Shown here: positions 63,780 to 64,000 of the stretch, piece by piece | Layout: each line of letters opens with the position of its first letter | Position numbering within the stretch: the stretch's first letter is position 1 | Source: Odiellus spinosus | Lineage: Eukaryota > Arthropoda > Arachnida > Opiliones > Phalangiidae | Length of the DNA: 64,000 nt | Direction: 5' to 3' | Assembly (NCBI GenBank): GCA_963920705.1 | Contig: OY987238.1 | Location: 989,606-1,053,605 of the forward strand | Notes under the pieces: model-generated | Databases searched by the model: none | Told to the model about the DNA's origin: nothing | Seen by the model: the letters and a program-made list of their open reading frames with translations, nothing else | Program-made: the position numbers and the translations under genes

Positions 63780-64000
63780 ATACTTGGAAAATTTATGAAT
63801 CTATACTTGGGAAATTGGTGGATAAACTTGGGAAATTGGTGGATCTATACTTGGGAAATTTGTGAATCTATACTTGCAAAATTTGTGAATCTATACTTGG
63901 AAAATTTGTGAATCTATACTTGAAAAATTTGTGAATCTATACTTGGAAAATTTGTGAATCTATACATGGGAAATTTGTGGATCTATACTTGGGAAATTTG
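63780..64000 (+). repeat. Start of a second copy of the 52.4-52.8 kb segment
   Basis: TTGCAAAATTTG (52,661/63,874) and TACATGGG (52,751/63,964) are shared only by these two places, at an offset of 11,213 bp. TTTATG, then GGTGGATATAC or GGTGGATAAAC, precedes both, there with exactly seven monomers fewer in the right copy. The segment continues past the window edge. Confidence 0.78.

Larger units (their letters stand above)
1..64000 (+). repeat. 23-bp satellite array filling the entire window
   Basis: The monomer is GAATCTATAC followed by TTGGGAAATTTGT (23 bp), repeated head to tail about 2,780 times with no interruption, inversion or unique spacer. The consensus has 7 G/C of 23 (about 30%) and a constant G-over-C excess on this strand. 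Two monomer classes dominate, TTGGGAAA and TTGGAAAA; rarer variants mark positions within larger blocks. Each consensus monomer has one TGA on this strand and one TAG on the other. Since 23 is not divisible by 3, every frame is stopped about once per three monomers. The array runs off both ends of the window, so its true length and flanks are unknown. No gene is supported anywhere in it. Length and homogeneity point to eukaryotic heterochromatin; whether it is centromeric, pericentromeric or subtelomeric cannot be told from sequence alone. Confidence 0.98.
53787..64000 (+). repeat. Right-hand, more diverged sub-family of the array
   Basis: From about 53.8 kb rightward, private variants appear that are absent or rare to the left: TACTACGG (54,134, about 55,557, 56,268, 60,498), TTCAGAAATTTG (57,306, 57,720, 58,180, 59,536, 60,707, 62,039, 62,453), TAGTTCGG (about 59,071, 59,853, 61,620, 63,367), GCTTATGAAA (59,004, 59,786, 61,553, 63,300), CTATTCTTGAGAAA (58,750, 61,299, 63,023), CTGTACGTGGG and TTGTAAAA. 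Scattered single changes are also more frequent (for example TACTTTTAAAA near 54,319, TACTATGAAAA near 59,350). The monomer, orientation and phase are unchanged. Confidence 0.82.

Noticed and set aside
63726-63911. 61-codon open frame starting with GTG
   Set aside because: It is satellite sequence read through the array with the usual TGA lost by TGTGAATC to TGAGAATC and GGTGGATA changes. It has a GTG start, no ATG, no domain, and a 23-residue period dictated by the monomer. It is a by-product of the repeat and not a gene.
1-64000. CRISPR array
   Set aside because: Repeats of 23 bp abut directly with no unique spacers, no cas genes are present, and variants are single substitutions in a tandem monomer.
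1-64000. Telomeric repeat
   Set aside because: The monomer has no G-run strand pattern such as TTAGGG, TTTAGGG or similar short telomere units. It is longer and AT-rich.
1-64000. CENP-B box in the monomer
   Set aside because: No stretch matches the TTCG....CGGGA core. The TTCGGAAA variant shares only TTCG followed by GAA and has no CGGG.
1-64000. Heat-shock element or similar inverted binding site in TTCGGAA
   Set aside because: TTC and GAA are separated by one base instead of the required two, and the variant is just one substitution from the consensus.
1-64000. Yeast-type replication origin consensus
   Set aside because: TTTATG monomers were compared with WTTTAYRTTTW, but the TTT after position 7 is AAT here, so there is no match.
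1-64000. Transposable element or inverted segment inside the array
   Set aside because: I looked for breaks in the 23-bp register and for the reverse-complement monomer (CAAGTATAGATTC); none was seen. All length changes are 1-2-bp indels or whole monomers.
1-64000. Protein-coding repeat gene (silk, antifreeze or surface-antigen type)
   Set aside because: Coding repeats are normally multiples of 3 bp and keep one frame open. Here 23 bp breaks the frame and each monomer has a stop on both strands.

Overview
The whole 64 kb window is one uninterrupted tandem (satellite) array. The monomer is 23 bp: GAATCTATAC followed by TTGGGAAATTTGT. That gives about 2,780 head-to-tail monomers, all in the same orientation, about 30% GC, with more G than C on the + strand (5 G to 2 C per consensus monomer). 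Both window edges fall inside the array, so no flank is visible. I find no credible protein-coding gene, RNA gene, transposable element, CRISPR array or unique spacer. An array this long and homogeneous indicates a eukaryotic nuclear chromosome (heterochromatic, centromeric, pericentromeric or subtelomeric DNA). I do not recognise the monomer and cannot name the organism.

The information lies in point variants and rare indels of the monomer. The commonest variants are TTGGAAAA, TTGAAAAA, TTCGGAAA, TTGGAACA, TACGTGGG, CTCTAC, CTATGC, the GGT|GGATC class, and a 21-bp GGATATAC form. Read in order, they form a barcode that shows a higher-order architecture of blocks of about 30 to 35 monomers (690 and 805 bp). 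Large, near-identical head-to-tail duplications are stacked on top of these blocks.

Layout: (1) 1-11,576, a 6,411-bp duplication (279 monomers) whose first copy probably starts left of the window; (2) about 10.1-13.15 kb, a 1,516-bp tandem pair; (3) 12.7-16.9 kb, a looser 2,574-bp repeat; (4) 16.5-19.7 kb, a 1,563-bp tandem pair; (5) 21-25.4 kb, 690/805/644-bp blocks and an exact 29-monomer (667 bp) pair; (6) 25.8-43.1 kb, a nested region with 3,239-bp, 1,470-bp and 7,032-bp duplications whose order can be partly worked out; (7) 42.3-45.4 kb, 1,058-bp and 366-bp pairs; (8) 46.7-53.8 kb, a dispersed copy of the 25-kb region and 1.6-1.7-kb and 2,506-bp repeats; (9) 53.8-64 kb, a more diverged sub-family with private variants (TTCAGAAA, TAGTTCGG, GCTTATG, TACTACGG).

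Every block offset I measured is a whole number of monomers once the 21-, 22- and 24-bp monomers in between are counted. This is the signature expected of in-register unequal exchange. The + strand consensus carries one TGA per monomer and the - strand one TAG. Because 23 is not a multiple of 3, all six frames are closed about every 69 bp, so the array cannot encode a long protein. All coordinates and differences were read by eye; block edges carry an uncertainty of about one monomer.
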